A stretch of 64,000 nucleotides of DNA from Reticulascus tulasneorum (Eukaryota; Ascomycota; Sordariomycetes; Glomerellales; Reticulascaceae): the NCBI GenBank assembly GCA_001557505.1, contig LSAX01000009.1, positions 1,302,001 to 1,366,000 of the forward strand, read 5' to 3'. Under the pieces are notes generated by a model. That model saw only the letters and a program-made list of their open reading frames with translations, had not been told where the DNA came from and did no database searches. The stretch's first letter is position 1; each line of letters begins with the position of its first letter. Shown here in pieces: positions 21,801 through 33,780 of the stretch. The position numbers and the translations under genes are program-made.

Positions 21801-22701
21801 AGTTGTAAGCAGGTGGCTCATCAGGGGCAGCTAATCAGTGAACAAAATATATGCGAGCAGCAGAAGACACATGGGACGTAGGAAGTAAACTGATAGGGGT
21901 GATCACATCGTCGGTCTGAGTAGAAGCTGGAAACTGTCAGCCCAGGGAACGACGAGGGCGGCCTAGCTAGCCCGCACTCATCATGACTTGTGCGCTAGAC
22001 TGGGCTCTAGATTGGCTTATCGATGGAACATGTCCCTGGTTGGGGGGACTTTGTTGTTATAGACAATCTCTGGTATCTTGAAGAATTTGGGTTGAATTAG
22101 GAATGGAATCGAGGAGGGTTTCATGCAATGATTGAACTGGATAAAAGTCTTCACCTGCAAGACTGAAAAGAGACACCAAACGAAGTGAAGATGGCATATT
22201 GCCTTTCTTCAGAAGGCGTCTCGCCTAATCATCCCCAACTGAGAGTTACTTAACCTAAGGGAGGTAGGCGGCTTTGTAAGAGGCGTCCCCTTTGTACCCT
22301 ACTCATCTTTAGCTGCATACCGAAGTAAGGTAGGTTAGCAAGAATGATGCCAAATGGAGGATGAAAGGACAGAACAGATGTGAGGCAATTCGTTCAGTGA
22401 TTACCCTGCAATACCCCGGTCCACTGCAGGCTTAATCAGCTGTGAGCCAGCAGCCTGAGCAGTAAGAGCAAGAGCGCTTGCTCCGGAGGTTAGCTAAGGT
22501 AGGTAATTCTGGCCACCGCATGGAAGAAACTCTTCTGTCAGGTCCGCAGCATCACAACGAGCACCACCCACTGCACAATTTTAAGACAAGCCGCGGTGCC
22601 TGCTTTAATTAGATATTCACCGCAGTGGCCCAAGCCGGGAGCATTTACTTTGGCACTGAGGTTCCTGCTAACCAGCCCAACTAAGGTAACTAATTAGTAC
22701 C

Positions 22702-22711
22702 TACCTAGGTA
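22702..22711. repeat. TACCTAGGTA palindrome in motif field
   Basis: A perfect 10-bp palindrome TACCTAGGTA flanked by further TACC and GGTAA motifs (22695-22718). It is one of many TACCTA/TAGGTA elements in this desert. Confidence 0.9.
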
Positions 22712-22864
22712 AGGTAACGTAATTAGTTGAATGAATATCTGGAGTAAGTATCTATGTACCTAGGCGGCTAAGGGTATCAACATGGGCAAAAAAAGCTGCC
22801 ACCTCCAGCTCGTTCACTAATAAGGTGGAGAGACGGTGGTGGCAGTGGATGCAAAGTGCCCCAT

Positions 22865-22894
22865 CCTCCCCCCCCCTCCCCCCCCCCCAGCCCC
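22865..22894. repeat. C-run (G-run on the minus strand)
   Basis: About 30 bases made almost only of C, broken by single T or A-G. The minus strand therefore has four or more runs of three to eleven G, enough for a G-quadruplex motif. It lies 1.1 kb upstream of the RhoGAP start. Confidence 0.85.
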
Positions 22895-23172
22895 TCTCCC
22901 CCAATCTGTCAGTCCCCATTCTTCCCACTGGCAGCCCACACAATCCCACAATTATACGCACTCATCAGGGCAAGCAGAGCTTCTCTTAATCAAACTACCT
23001 ACTACCAAAGGTGATGGTGACCCCATTCTGCAACTACCCAGGTACGTACATACACCCTAAGAAGGTACCTAAGGTGCCTGAAGGTAATTATAACGTGGGT
23101 CGTTCGTACCCACTGAGGTAGGTAGTAAATCGAGGGTACCTACTTACTTACCCACCGAATTACTACTTCCTT

Positions 23173-23197
23173 ACCTGACCTGACCTGACCTGACCTG
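23173..23197 (+). repeat. ACCTG pentanucleotide repeat, five copies
   Basis: Five perfect head-to-tail copies of ACCTG. It lies between the TACCTA field and the pyrimidine-rich leader of the RhoGAP gene. Confidence 0.95.
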
Positions 23198-24014
23198 TGC
23201 CTTGGGGTTAGTAGTTAATTCTCGCGACTGCACCTCTTTGATTTTTCCCTCTCTCACATACCTACCTACCTACCCTCCCTACCTCACCTCTCTCGCGATT
23301 TGGTTCGACGACTCAGCTGTGCTATTGCTTCAGCTCCCTCGAAAACCGAACGAAATAATCGAATTTACTCCCGCGCCACCAATCTCGAACGGAAGCATCG
23401 CATCGCAGCGCATTGGGTCGCACCCCCCTCCCGTCTCGCGTCACTCGCTTTCATTCTGCCTTCGTTCCTCCTCTCGTTAAAATTAGCCCCAGCCTTACAA
23501 GCTCCATTTCCGCCTCCCTCGCTCGCTCGTCGTCACACACGCACCCATACAAACACCAGCTGCAGCTGGCTTCGACCCAACAAAACTCAACTTCGACCCT
23601 GTCTCCAATAGCCCGCGAATGCATCGCGCTCGGTGCTTGCGAATCCCATCCTCGAGCAGCAATACCAGCAATCGCAGACGCTGGAAATTGCCGTCAAAAC
23701 GAGCTACACCAACGAGCAAGGATATTTACGCTGGCACAGTCCACACGGCCAATCACCGCCAGCGTCGCATCCCTCCCCAGCGCATAGCATAACTTACCAC
23801 ATAGAAACGCAGACCAGAAACATCACCGCCTGCCGCCACTGGCAAAACCCGCACTCCTCCCTTTCGCGTTTTGTTTCGATCTTCATCCGCCTTAAGTTCG
23901 CCTGTCGCTGCGAAACGAAGAATCTAGCAATACACCACCTCCGACTTTGATCGAGACTGGCTCTCGCACGATAACTGAGCTTTCGACCCCCCTCCCCCCG
24001 CGCCCGTCATCACG

Positions 24015-26746
24015 ATGACGTCCGCCGCCTCTGCTCCTGGCGGCATGGCGAACCAACCTCAACCTACCTCCGCCGTCCCGATCCCGAACCCTGCTTCGCC
24101 GCCGCCCCCGAATAAACGAGACCTGAAATCATGGTGGAAAGGCTTCAAGATACCCTCCAAGCATCAGGAATCTCATGGTAGACACCCCTCTGCTTGCGCT
24201 TCCCACTATACTAAGGTCCCCCTTCAACCACTCTTCAGTGAAGACGTGGAAGACCGGTTGGACACTTCGACGAGCCCATTACATATGGTCCTGCGATTGC
24301 AGGACGCTCATGTCATCGTTCGAGGAGCAGCCGTTTCTAGTGGAGTGACTGCTCTAGGCAATGCAAGGCACCCTGAGCCGCTGGACAAGCTGTCTCGCAA
24401 GGCCAAGTCGCCCCTCCGACGCTCTGCAAGAAACTTGAGGAATATGATGAGTGCAGCAAGATGTTCAAGGGCTAAACAAGCTTCTATAGAGACTCGACCG
24501 CCCGGTATTTTCGGCGTGCCTCTCCGACAGAGCATAACTTACGCAAACGTCGCCATCTCCCTCATCGACGAGAACGGGAAGAGCTACATATACGGCTACG
24601 TGCCCATAGTTGTGGCCAAATGTGGGGTTTTTTTGAAGGAAAAGGGTGAGTCGAAGTCTGTGCCCCGTGTGGATGGAGATGCTGATGCCGGGTGACAGCC
24701 ACTGGAGTTGAGGGCATTTTCCGACTGAGCGGGTCAGAGAAGCGAATCAAAGAGCTGAAGAACGTATTCGATTCCCCTGATCGATACGGTAAGGGACTTG
24801 TTTGGGACGGTTACACCGTCCACGATGCAGCAAACGTGCTACGGCGATACTTGAACGACTTGCCCGAGCCCGTCGTGCCATTGGATCTGTACGAAAAGTT
24901 CAGGCAACCTCTCAGGGGAGCCACCAAGCAAGCAGTTGGTGACGCCGAAGGCCCCCAATTTGTCGACAATTTCGACGAGCCAGCCGCCATTGCGAAGTAC
25001 CAGCAGCTGATCACCGAACTACCTCCGCTGAACCGTCAATTGCTTCTCTACATCCTTGATCTGCTTGCTGTCTTTGCTGCCAAGTCAGATGAGAATCGAA
25101 TGAATTCCCAAAATCTGGCCGCCATCTTTCAGCCGGGTATGCTCTCTCATCCTGCACACGCGATGGCCCCAGAGGAGTATCGATTGAATCAGTGCGTCAT
25201 AATTTTCCTGATTGAGAACCAAGACCACTTCTTGATTGGTATGCAAGGTACCGGCACGGATGAGAAGACCAAGCAGGAAATTGAAAAGGGGACTCCACCG
25301 ATCAGTGGGCCAACAACACCAAATCCAAACCGGAAGTCTGGGTTGGGGAGATCGGCATCTACCGCGAGTGCCGGTGCAGACAGTGTCCGAAGGGATGGAA
25401 AGATTCGACGGAACCGATCGACTTCGTCAAGACATTCTCGAAATGAAGGCACAACGACGCCCGGAACTCCGACTTTGGCTCCGACGCCAACCGGCGGATT
25501 GACAAGGAGCAACACCGTGCCTTCAAAAAAGTCGCCTGCTCTCCCCACCGGTAGATTCCAAAAGCCAGAGACATCACCCGTGTCAGCAACGCACGGCGTA
25601 AATCCGGGCGAGCCACTAGTCCACACCGCTTCAAATGACCACCCGAGTTCCTCGGAGAAATCCCCTGCATCATCTAGCATTCTACCGTCTGCAGTGGGTA
25701 CGTCCACTCTGTTTCCAGGCTCCATCGGCGGAGCAGGAAGGAGCCAAGAAAGGCTACTAGAAGCACCCCTAGAGGTTTTGACACCATCCAGAGAAAGGAA
25801 CCTGCAAAGTTTGTTCCAGAGGTCGCCAACAGGAGAAAGCGACAAGCGGCAACCAAACAAGTTAAAGAAGAAAAGGATACCAGGAAGCCTGAACCCCAGT
25901 GCCCAGAGCTCGAATGCTTCTTTGTCGCACTCGACCGCGGTTTCTCCAACCGTCGAGGTGACGAACCCAATGGAGCGAGCCGAAAACGCGATTCCCGAGA
26001 ATGCCCCTATCTCATCAGGGCAACTGTCCACAGGCGATACCCCATCAGAACCTACTCCCCGCGCGTCGCAAGTTCCGTCGAACAACAGCCTCTATCCAGA
26101 AAACACTCTTAAGCCCAAGAAGTCCCTTCCGACATCTTTACACTCCTCGTTCAACGAAGGCTCCGATATTGATCAGGTGGATGAGCAAGCGCCACATGCC
26201 CTACAAGAACAACCTGACAAGGAGAAGGAGAGAAAAAAACGGTGGAGACTGTCTCGCAGAAAGGAGGAAGCGGGCGGTTCCCCATATCCTCCATTGACTT
26301 CGCCGCGGATAGCCTATGGATCGAATGAGAACGCCGAGATTAGTAGAACGTCAATTGGTAGCGCCGCTCATCGGCCACGGAAGAGCTTTACGGCGGACAG
26401 CTCGGAACCAACGCTTGCAAGTGCCGAGTATCAAACAAGCCATGAATCTGGAGGCAGAGAAAAAGAAAACAGGGAGGGAGGCAAGGATGACGCCAAAGGC
26501 CCAATCGGCTGGATTAGGAGCAAATACCGGGAGGCAAAAGAGAATGCCGAGCAGAAGCGGAACAAGTCCCCTCCGGCAGACAGGCAGTCTCTTGGCGGAT
26601 CTAGTACACTACTAGCTTCCAGGGGTAAGAGTTTGGATATGAGACGGGAAGAGGAGAAGTATACGCAGCAACAACAACCCCCTCATCCTTCATCTCCTCC
26701 GCCGCACCCACCTGCGGCTACATCACAACAAGATCATGCAAGGTGA
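24015..26746 (+). CDS. RhoGAP of the Sac7/Bag7 type
   Basis: Proposed exons are 24015..24177, 24490..24645 and 24699..26746, about 788 residues. The N-terminus is Pro/Ala-rich, with a conserved DLKSWWKGFKIPSKHQ. The RhoGAP domain starts near PPGIFGVPLRQSI (about residue 58), carries the catalytic arginine finger in GIFRLSG (Arg115) and ends around 290. The remaining 500 residues are Ser/Pro-rich and disordered. The layout matches yeast Sac7/Bag7, which switch off Rho1 and so damp cell-wall-integrity signalling. Intron 1 (312 bp) is long for this genome and lacks stops in frame; the 53-bp second intron is ordinary (GTGAGT...GACAG). The stop at 26746 follows a low-complexity Gln/Pro/His tract; the +1 frame continues with a Lys-rich tail to a stop at about 26804. 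Confidence 0.85.
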
Positions 26747-27375
26747 AGGGAACTTGGGTCTTGGGAAGTTCAAAAAGAAAAACTGGTATCGAGGCGTTAG
26801 ATGATGGGCCTGGGAACTTTTATGATATGACCACGCAGAAGATGGGAGTGAATATGGGGGGCTATTATGTTTCTTCAGAAGCAGGGCGGTTTGTTTTCTA
26901 TTCAAGTTTACCTGATATCAAGGCCAGGATGGAGAGAAGGGAAAGGATGGAATCATCTGTGAGTCATAATGTATGGAGTTGTTCGCTTCGTTTTGTCTTG
27001 AGCGGCGGATGGCCCAAGGGCTCGCTGTAGCCTGTCTTGTGTGTTTTATCAAATCCATATTCAAAACGGGGCTTTTCCTGGTCTCATTAAAAGTATTGAT
27101 ACTTGCAGTTGCATTCCTTTACTTGTCAGTCCTCGAAAAGCGTCAAACTGGAATACTGCTGAGTGATTCCTGATCCTTCCAGGGTGGACCTGGCTCGCAG
27201 GTATGCATGATACCTGCTAGTATACTGGCACAATCGCCTGTTCTCGGTCGAGACTCATGGCTGTGTTGTTCGTCGCCTGTGTGATCTAGCACGAATATCT
27301 TTAATAGACTAAGAGGAAGAAGAAACCGCTCTCTAGTCTAGGGTATATATGTTTCGTTTTAACAAAGATGCTGCC
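26747..27375. other. Intergenic between convergent RhoGAP and GPI10
   Basis: About 630 bases, mostly the 3' regions of two convergent genes. An open frame 26743..27030 follows the RhoGAP stop but shows no domain. Nothing else was recognised. Confidence 0.5.
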
Positions 27376-29413
27376 TCATGTATCCAACTCGATGTAAACC
27401 CCAGTGCTCCAGACCACCATCTTTCCCCTTCGTCTCGAATCCTCGTTAAAGAAGCCGTTCCAGCCCTCCCAAACTCGCTTCGGCCGCACCCCCAAATCTA
27501 GCCCATGCTCGCTGCGGAAGAAATCGTTCAACCACGGCTCAATGCCTTCAAATCCCACAATGAAGCGGGGGATCTCCTCGCCGTCGCCAGGTTCCTTCAT
27601 CGGCCACATTTCCGTGCCCAGGAAGGCAATAGGATCATCGTAGAACCGATCCGCCTCGTCGCGGTAATTCGCCCGCTCGGCTGAGTTGGGCTGCGTATGC
27701 AGCGGCGGCTCGCAGGTGAGGGCGCGGGCACGCAGACCTGGGTAGACGAGATGGCTCCGCCAGGGGGTGGAGTGGCAGGGCATGAGGAACAGAGCGAAGA
27801 GCTCGGATTCGCGTAGGGGGTGGGTGCGGTCCATGTGAGGCAGGGCGAGCGAGTCGGTATGGATGCGTTCGTATTCGGTTCTCAGGAAGGAGAGGACTCG
27901 GTTCGGGGCGGGCTGGTGAAGGACGGAGAGGAAGAAGGCGAGGAGGATGTTGATGGCGAGGGCGGCCAGGAGGAACGCTCGGCGCTTGAGCTTTGGCTTG
28001 GGGAGGGGGACCTTTATGGTCGCGGCGGGTGCCGGGGTTGTGAAGAATGAGGCGATGGGGGCTGCGGCAAGGATGTGGATGAGAGGGAGAAGGGGGTAGA
28101 TGAAGCGGACTTCTTTGTGGGAGACGAGGGAGAGGGCCGCGATTGTTGTGAAGATGATAAACTTTAGAGCCTTCAGGGTAGAATGCGAGACCTTGCTTTC
28201 TACACTTGGAGTCTTGAATAGGGCAGTCAGTACGAAGGGGAGGTATGTTATACTGAGTAGAGGGAGTCCCTGAGACAAGTAATAGTGCCAGTCGTTGCGG
28301 CCGTAGAAGACGGCAAGGGACTGGGAGATGTTGAAGTAAAGGAACTTGTAAGGCGGGAACGTCCATTGGCCAAAGTAGAGGCGGTCAGACATGAGGGATG
28401 CCCAGAGGACGAGGTTGCCACACAGGACCACCTCTCGGAGCAGAATTATAAGGGTCTGCTTGGTGATAACGGTGTTCGGGCTGAAGAGATACCTGCTCAG
28501 AGTGACGGCTACGACTGTGAACCAGATCAGGATGTTTGTAGGGCGCAGCACTACTGCGATGGCCGCTAGTATGAGAGATAGTCGGAGGCTATAATCTTGG
28601 TTAGATGCCGGATTCTTGGCATTCTCAGGGCGGCGGATGTTTACCTGTTGAGCCTCTCGGTTGTCTGTAATACAACGGTCGGCGGCTTAGGATTCTCCTT
28701 AACGGGCTGGGCTTCACCAAGCAACTCCCACGGCCAGTAGTTCAGAGCCATGATAGTCAAGGTCATCTCTACAGAGTTTGAGAAGGTTCTCGTGGAGCAA
28801 TACCACTGGAAGGGACTGAACATGCTCATGTACAGCTGAATCACGCAACGCATCAGCCTCAAGCCTAGTAACGCAGTCACAAACGAGTCTTACAGCAAAC
28901 CACGAGACGCTGCTATTATTTCCGTATATCTTGACAGCCAGCTGCCACGTATACCAATCACTCGCAGCCGCAAACACGGTCTGCACAATGGAGGGCACAG
29001 CAATCAAGACCCATGCCCGGAAGTAGAACCAGAACGGAACCAGGCGCACAAGCCGGTCCGCGAGCCAGTAGGCGCCCGCGAACAAGGCAGGGTGAAGCGA
29101 TGAGCGAAGCTGGTGTTGCCATTCCTGAATGAAACGTCAGCGACTCGAACTCCGCCAGGTGATATTTCTCAGGAGAGGGGATTCAGGGGGCTCCGCGCAC
29201 CCAGGTCAACCAGGCGCCGCTGCCCTCGCCAAATGCCATCTGCCAGGCCGGCTCCAGGGATTGGAAATACTCATCGGGCTGGAAGAAGGTGACCAGCCAC
29301 CAGGCGTTGAGGTGGCGGATGACGAGCAGTTGGCGGAAGACGGACGATTTGTTCTTCTCGTTTAGAGCTTCCTTTAGGAGTTCTGCTTCGGGCGGAGAGC
29401 CGACGGAAGCCAT
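27376..29413 (-). CDS. GPI10: GPI mannosyltransferase 3 (Gpi10/PIG-B)
   Basis: Four exons (29413..29201, 29124..28894, 28835..28645, 28588..27376; introns 76, 58 and 56 bp) give 615 residues. The family signature is [16 protein letters not shown] in exon 1, the GT22 HPDE-like luminal loop with the catalytic acidic pair. Later come [21 protein letters not shown] and [16 protein letters not shown], both conserved in PIG-B. Multiple hydrophobic segments indicate an ER multi-pass enzyme, which adds the third mannose to the GPI-anchor precursor using dolichol-phosphate-mannose. All four junctions keep frame. It is divergent from the ornithine aminotransferase gene, about 1 kb away. The start is the ATG giving [13 protein letters not shown]. 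Confidence 0.93.
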
Positions 29414-30414
29414 ATTGAGTGAGTGAGCGACTGAGTGAGTGAGTCTGTCTCGACGGGGGGCCCGACACGTGTGGGCTGCTTGCGCTATTGCGTAATCATT
29501 TGGGGTGCTGGATTGACCAGATTCGATGAATTTGATCTTTGGTCCCTGGGTGCAACTGGCTTCTTTTTTTCCCATGTCGTTCCCCTGAGATGCCTCGTTT
29601 GCTGAGCCGTGTAATTACACTGCACACGTAAACGAGACACACTGTACGTACCTGCAAAGATTAGTTGATGCCTCAGGCGTTGAGACACATCTCGCATCGG
29701 GTATCTGGGATCTAATTGGATCGCACAAACTTGCGGCGTCGAAATGCAAATAATCAACCCCCCATTGGCCGAGGCCATCCCAATTCGACGGTTCCGTTCA
29801 AATGATGGGCGCGGACGGGGGGCAGCAGGGAGAAACAGGCATTGCCGTTATCGGCGCCCTGGGTTTCTGTTTGCGAATGGGCATCTCTGCTCTCTCTCTG
29901 CATTCCAGGTCCTTCCCAAGAAGACGGATTCAGGGAATCATTCGGGTAAACCAGACTTGAAAGCCATGATCTCATTCATTACGAGAGAAAGCGGTGGCGC
30001 TTTGCTTCGGCAGCTGCCTTCCACCATGTGACCCGGAGCATTTTCTGGGGGACGATGGGCTCTTCCTAGCGGGATCATGTTTGCATCTGAATCTTGTTGG
30101 CTGTTCTGTGTCATCCCGCATCCACATCCATCCGCTTAGACTTGCACTTAGGGGAATAGTGTCGCATCTAGAATCTCTTTGCATTACGTTTGCCTGGGGG
30201 TTTATAATACCTAACCGTGCCCCACGGATTGCCCCTCATTTCGCTTTCTGTGAATTCTACAACTTTCTGGTTACTGCGAATCTCCTTTTCCCCCATTCAA
30301 CAGACCTGTACATTCGTGAATAGACCTTCAATTGGTGTATAAACGGGACTAGAACATCTGCATTTTACCCCACGATAATCCAAATACCGTCTAGACTCTC
30401 TATCGCCGCCCAAC
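29414..30414. other. Divergent promoter region GPI10 / ornithine aminotransferase
   Basis: One kilobase between two divergent genes. The last 100 bases before 30415 are pyrimidine-rich. A GAGTGAGTGA-type short repeat lies at 29418-29441 in the GPI10 leader. No gene was seen. Confidence 0.5.
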
Positions 30415-31867
30415 ATGGCTCCTCACGCGAACGGCATTGTCTCTTCCAACGGTGTTGGCTCGATTGAGTCGAAATACCACTCCTCCTCGACCGATGGAGC
30501 GATCAAGGCCGAGAACGAATACGCCGCGCACAACTACCACCCTCTGCCCGTCGTCTTCGCCCGTGCCAAGGGCGTCACAGTATGGGACCCCGAGGGCAAA
30601 CAGTACCTCGACTTCCTTTCGGCCTACAGCGCCGTCAACCAAGGTCATTGCCACCCCGAGCTGGTCAAGGCCCTGACCGAACAGGCGGGGAGGTTGACCC
30701 TCAGCTCCAGGGCATTCCACAACGATGTCTTCCCGAAATGGGCGGAGAAGGTCCGGTCAGTCTTTGGCTACGACATGGTGCTGCCCATGAACACCGGTGC
30801 TGAAGCGGTGGAAACGGCCATCAAGATTGCGAGGAAGTGGGCGTACAAGGTCAAGGGAGTTCCGGAAGGAAAAGCCTTGGTCTTCTCCGTTGCCGACAAT
30901 TTCCATGGGCGAACAGTAAGTTAGGCGTGGCCGGCGCAGAGATCTGGACTAACAAACCAACAAAGATGACTGCCATCACCTTATCCACAGACCCAGAGTC
31001 GCGAGACAACTATGGGCCATATGTACCGAACATTGGCGCCGTCATCCCATCGACGGGAAAGACGATCCGATACAACAACGTGGCTGACCTAGAGGAGGCG
31101 CTGGAAGCGCACGGCAAGGAGACCGCAGCCTTCATCGTCGAGCCGATACAAGGAGAGGCTGGAGTGGTGGTACCGGACGAGGACTACCTCAAGAAGGTCC
31201 AGGACTTGTGCACGAAGCACAACGTCCTGCTCATCTGCGACGAGATTCAGACGGGTATTGGCCGAACCGGACGAATGCTATGCTCCGAATGGGCGGGCAT
31301 CAAGCCGGACATGGTCACACTTGGCAAGGCAATCTCTGGAGGTCTGTACCCTGTCAGCTGTGTCTTGTCCAGCAAAGAGATCATGTTGGTCGTTGAGCCA
31401 GGAACCCACGGCTCGACATATGGCGGAAACCCACTCGGGTGTGCCGTGTCCATCCGTGCGCTGGAGATCATGGAAGAGGAAGACCTGACGGCGCAGGCGG
31501 AACGGCTGGGCAACATGTTCCGGGACGGTCTCGCGGCCTTCAAGTCGCCAATCATCAAGACCATCCGCGGCAAAGGTCTTTTGAATGCGGTCGTTATCGA
31601 TGAGTCAGCTGCGTCGGGCAGGACGGCGTGGGATTTGTGCCTATTGTTGAAGGACAAGGGCTTATTGGTAAGAGAGATTGGTGTGTTGTCCTGGCACAAG
31701 ACCGGCGAGACTAACATGTTTGTCTGAATTAGGCGAAGCCGACGCATGGCAATATCATCCGATTCGCCCCTCCATTGGTCATCTCAGAGACCGAGCTTCG
31801 AAAGGCATTAGGTATCATTGGGGAGGCGTTGAAGGAGTTGCCGAGTGTCAAGAAGGCGGCGCATTAG
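30415..31867 (+). CDS. Ornithine aminotransferase
   Basis: Exons 30415..30915, 30966..31667 and 31733..31867 (introns 50 and 65 bp) give 445 residues, the usual size. It is a PLP-dependent class III aminotransferase. It has [18 protein letters not shown] near the N-terminus, a cofactor-binding [28 protein letters not shown] with the conserved Asp, and the Schiff-base lysine at about 288 in TLGKAISGG. It converts L-ornithine and 2-oxoglutarate to glutamate semialdehyde and glutamate, linking arginine breakdown to proline (yeast CAR2, Aspergillus otaA). No mitochondrial presequence is evident, so it is probably cytosolic as in yeast. Confidence 0.95.
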
Positions 31868-33764
31868 TGTGGGGTTCGGGGTGAATCACTGATAAAGCGC
31901 GACCACTTGGCTGCGCCGTTGTCGTCTGGATGGGACTGCAAGTGGTGGGTGGTGGGTGGTGTCCAGTCAATCAATGGGGGTGTGGGTGATGGGGTGGAAG
32001 ATCTGAGACCCTTCAAACAATCAAAAAACGAGCGGATGGATGGAGCAAAAAGCCGGGGAGTTTCCTGCCTAATTTAGGTAGCTGCTGCATGGCGGAGAAG
32101 CTTGAAGCTCTGGTCGTGATGGGACGTCGTTGGGGGCCGGGTAGGACTACCTAGCTCGGGAATCCCCCCTTCACGCAAGTCCCGGAGCTCTGGAGCTTGG
32201 TGACTCGTCATACCGATGCAGTCGGTAGGCTGTATCTGTAAAATGCTTTGCTGGTGGTCCGCCGAGGCGTTTATCTGCCTAATGGCGAGACCCCGAAACT
32301 AGGATAGAATGACAAGATAATTCAGATCTCCATCAGATGGTTGGCCGAAGGGCAAGCAAGCTATCAAGCAGGCAAAACGAACAGCACGAAAGCGGCAACG
32401 TGCAGCTGGCAGGGGCATGTAGGTAATAAGGGAACCACGTCGAGCTGCAGCACCCCTTTTGTACAGTTCCCACGCTTTTCGCTTGAGTCCCGTCTGTTCC
32501 CCCAAGGCACGGCTGTACAGAATGGTGTGAATGGTTGGGTGGCTGGCCAGATCCGGGGAGACTCTCAATCAAATGTCCAGTCCGTGTCTCAGGGCTCAAA
32601 GAACTGGCCGCATGCCCCGCTAATTATGAGTGCCAGCTACATGCACAGGTGGTGTGCACAGCGACGACCTGCAGGCAACGGAGGCCATCCATCCATCAAT
32701 GGCTGCCTCGTGAAGCCTGAGTGGAGATCGGTGCAAGTGATAGCTACATAGTAAAATGATGCGGGCTAGGGGGTGTTGTGGAACTGTCGATCGAGCCAGC
32801 GAGGCTGTCGTGCTACTGCCTTTTTCCTTCCTTCTTTCTTGCAAAGTTTGCATTACGCATGAGGGGGTTTGATGACGGTGGCATGACAGCGGAATCCCAC
32901 TCGCTGGAAGCTGGGAATCGAACGTTGCCCGGGCGCAGACTTGCGGCCAGTGGGGATGTGTGGCCCCTAGGATGGATCATTCCTCGTTGGTGAAGGTCTG
33001 GGCAGCCATATTGTGCTCGTTTTTGGTTGTGTGATGGCATCGATATACGTACCTAAGGTAAGTAGGCAGATTTGTAGTGTGGGGACCGCGAGACACAGTG
33101 TCTTGGAATTTAAGGGGGCTTGGAGCGCCAACGATAGTAATGATCAGGTACCATGAGGAGGCCATCATGTGATGGCTGTTTGGGCATGGCATAACGAGAA
33201 ACGATGATGTCAACAAGTCTTTGAGTTTCCTGCTAGTAAACATCAGGTGTGCTCTGGCGATTGACGGTGCCGTTGCTAAATCTACCTGGCTAAAGAAACG
33301 TGCCCGACTGTGCACATGAGCCATTGGAAAGGGACATCGAAAAAGAATTGGAAGTATTTCACAAGGCTCTGGGTTGTACGGACAGTGTCGGACCTAGACG
33401 TGTGCTGTGATGGGACAGACATGCAGGCCGATCTGGATTGGGACACGACGGGCGATAAGCGGGCAACCCTCTTGTTAAGATGCCTATCGAGACAAGCAGA
33501 CATCTGTAGTACGGCCCCGACGTCTCGAGCGTTTCTCACTCCCCGTGCGGACATGATACGATTCCACTATCGGCTTACCCAAACGTTTGGTGGTGCGGGC
33601 CCCAGCTAGAACCACTACTCGGGTTTCCATTGACTCATGCCTTCTTCCCCGATGTGTTGGGAGGAAGTTGAATGATTGGCAGCCGTAAGCACTAGGTAAT
33701 GTCCCGTGAGGCCGTGATGGAGGTAACGTTGAGTGGAGTGGAGAGACGAGGGTTGGCTCTATCA

Positions 33765-33780
33765 AGGTAGCTAGCTACCT
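33765..33780. repeat. 16-bp perfect palindrome AGGTAGCTAGCTACCT
   Basis: The sequence equals its own reverse complement over 16 bases. It lies in the ATG1 desert and is built from the same TAGGT/ACCTA words as the other elements there. Confidence 0.95.

Larger units (their letters stand above)
18817..24014. other. 5.2-kb gene desert upstream of the RhoGAP gene
   Basis: No convincing coding region was found; all open frames are short, overlap on both strands and lack family features. From about 22240 to 23280 the DNA is packed with TACCTA/TAGGTA motifs (for example 22700-22715, 23064-23080, 23258-23275), includes a long C-run and an ACCTG tandem repeat, and passes into a C/T-rich stretch (23270-24000) that looks like a long 5' leader with several upstream ATGs. 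The left part (18.8-22.2 kb) has normal base composition; it could hold non-coding transcripts, but I see nothing specific. Confidence 0.55.

Noticed and set aside
25189..26085. 298-codon open frame on the minus strand of the RhoGAP gene
   Set aside because: Antisense shadow of the Ser/Pro-rich region, no domain.
32905..32950. GTTCGATTCCC on the minus strand, like a tRNA B box
   Set aside because: No pairing T stem and no A box at the right distance.
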